From positions 1-5,454 of the forward strand of contig CAJCIW010000136.1 of the NCBI GenBank assembly GCA_903970455.1: a stretch of DNA of 5,454 nt, read 5' to 3'. Under the pieces are notes generated by a model. The model made no database searches, was not told the origin of the DNA, and was given only the letters and a program-made list of their open reading frames with translations. A program made the position numbers and the translations under genes. The stretch is from Verrucomicrobiota bacterium. GTDB taxonomy: Bacteria; Chlamydiota; Chlamydiia; Chlamydiales; Rhabdochlamydiaceae. Numbering within the stretch: the first letter of the stretch is position 1; each line of letters begins with the position of its first letter. Below are positions 5,291 through 5,454 of the stretch, in pieces.

Positions 5291-5331
5291 ATTCCTTTTG
5301 AAAAAATCGTACTCGGTTCTTCAAAAGGAAT
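5291..5331. repeat. Perfect 12-bp inverted repeat with 17-nt loop
   Basis: ATTCCTTTTGAA (5291-5302) and TTCAAAAGGAAT (5320-5331) are exact reverse complements, and two more pairs form inside after one mismatch. There is no T-tract on either flank, so this is not an ordinary terminator. It could be a two-site operator, a structured untranslated RNA, or a remnant of a small mobile element. Confidence 0.65.
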
Positions 5332-5406
5332 AGAATCAACGAGATTGGTTCGTCTATTTTAACAACAGAAATGAAGTGACGTGCAAGCAAAATAGAGCTT
5401 GTGCGG

Positions 5407-5432
5407 ATAAGTGAGTAAGAACTTACTTATTT
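5407..5432. repeat. Imperfect inverted repeat near the window edge
   Basis: AGTAAG-AA-CTTACT (5414-5427) is a compact dyad. Outside it the plus-strand RNA could pair further to 5409/5432 with two G-U pairs. An alternative register pairs ATAAGT (5407-5412) with ACTTAT (5425-5430). A T-rich stretch (ATTTTTATTT) begins about 8 nt later. The role is unclear because the flanking gene lies outside the window. Confidence 0.4.
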
Positions 5433-5454
5433 GCCTGTAAATTTTTATTTGAGA

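Larger units (their letters stand above)
5094..5454. other. Non-coding A+T-rich region with inverted repeats
   Basis: About 360 bp to the window edge without a gene that I can support on either strand. The only long frame is an upstream extension of the 98-aa gene that lacks protein-like composition. The region holds a possible minus-strand promoter near 5122-5149 and three inverted repeats (5227-5250, 5291-5331, 5407-5432). No tRNA-like or riboswitch-like pattern was recognised. Confidence 0.6.

Noticed and set aside
5227..5331. Inverted repeats considered as CRISPR repeats or insertion-sequence ends
   Set aside because: The repeats differ from one another in sequence, have no regular spacing, and no cas or transposase gene is nearby.
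5094..5390. N-terminal extension of the small exported protein, giving 197 aa
   Set aside because: The signal peptide and GAGG site place the start at 5093, and the extension contains the 12-bp inverted repeat and Phe/Lys-rich translation typical of non-coding A+T-rich DNA.

Overview
The window looks like chromosomal DNA of a Gram-negative bacterium. The support is a two-partner-secretion (TPS) type haemagglutination domain, which implies an outer membrane, together with small signal-peptide proteins and a polytopic VKOR-like membrane protein. Base composition looks moderate (not computed). The mixture weakly recalls environmental Chlamydiota or an intracellular gammaproteobacterium, but no marker gene is present and I do not assign a taxon. 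I see no rRNA, tRNA, CRISPR array, transposase or phage gene.

Left half (13-2319, minus strand): three tightly packed genes, read right to left, with gaps of only 4-5 nt. They encode a very acidic 81-aa exported protein, a 408-aa exported protein with a filamentous-haemagglutinin N-terminal domain and a short beta-helix, and a 274-aa protein that reads as a fusion. The fusion joins a 2H phosphoesterase (ThpR/LigT type, RNA 2',3'-cyclic phosphodiesterase) to a C-terminal archease-like domain. Archease is the activator of the RNA ligase RtcB, so the fusion links two activities acting on RNA 2',3'-cyclic-phosphate ends. It is the most notable item in the window.

Middle (2320-2409): a 90-bp divergent intergenic region with a 16-bp near-perfect palindrome that could serve as an operator for both directions.

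Right half (2410-4741, plus strand): an extended-SDR NAD-dependent epimerase/dehydratase overlaps by 8 nt a 12-helix membrane protein of layout SPW repeats / VKOR-like domain / SPW repeats. The VKOR-like part keeps a CxxC motif but not a recognisable loop cysteine pair. The overlap implies co-expression, probably of a membrane or envelope redox function with a cytosolic nucleotide-dependent oxidoreductase.

Right end (4742-5454): a hairpin that can act as terminator in both directions separates the plus-strand pair from a convergent minus-strand gene for a small 98-aa exported, cysteine-containing protein of unknown function. Upstream of that gene lie about 360 bp without a coding region, holding a plausible promoter and three inverted repeats.
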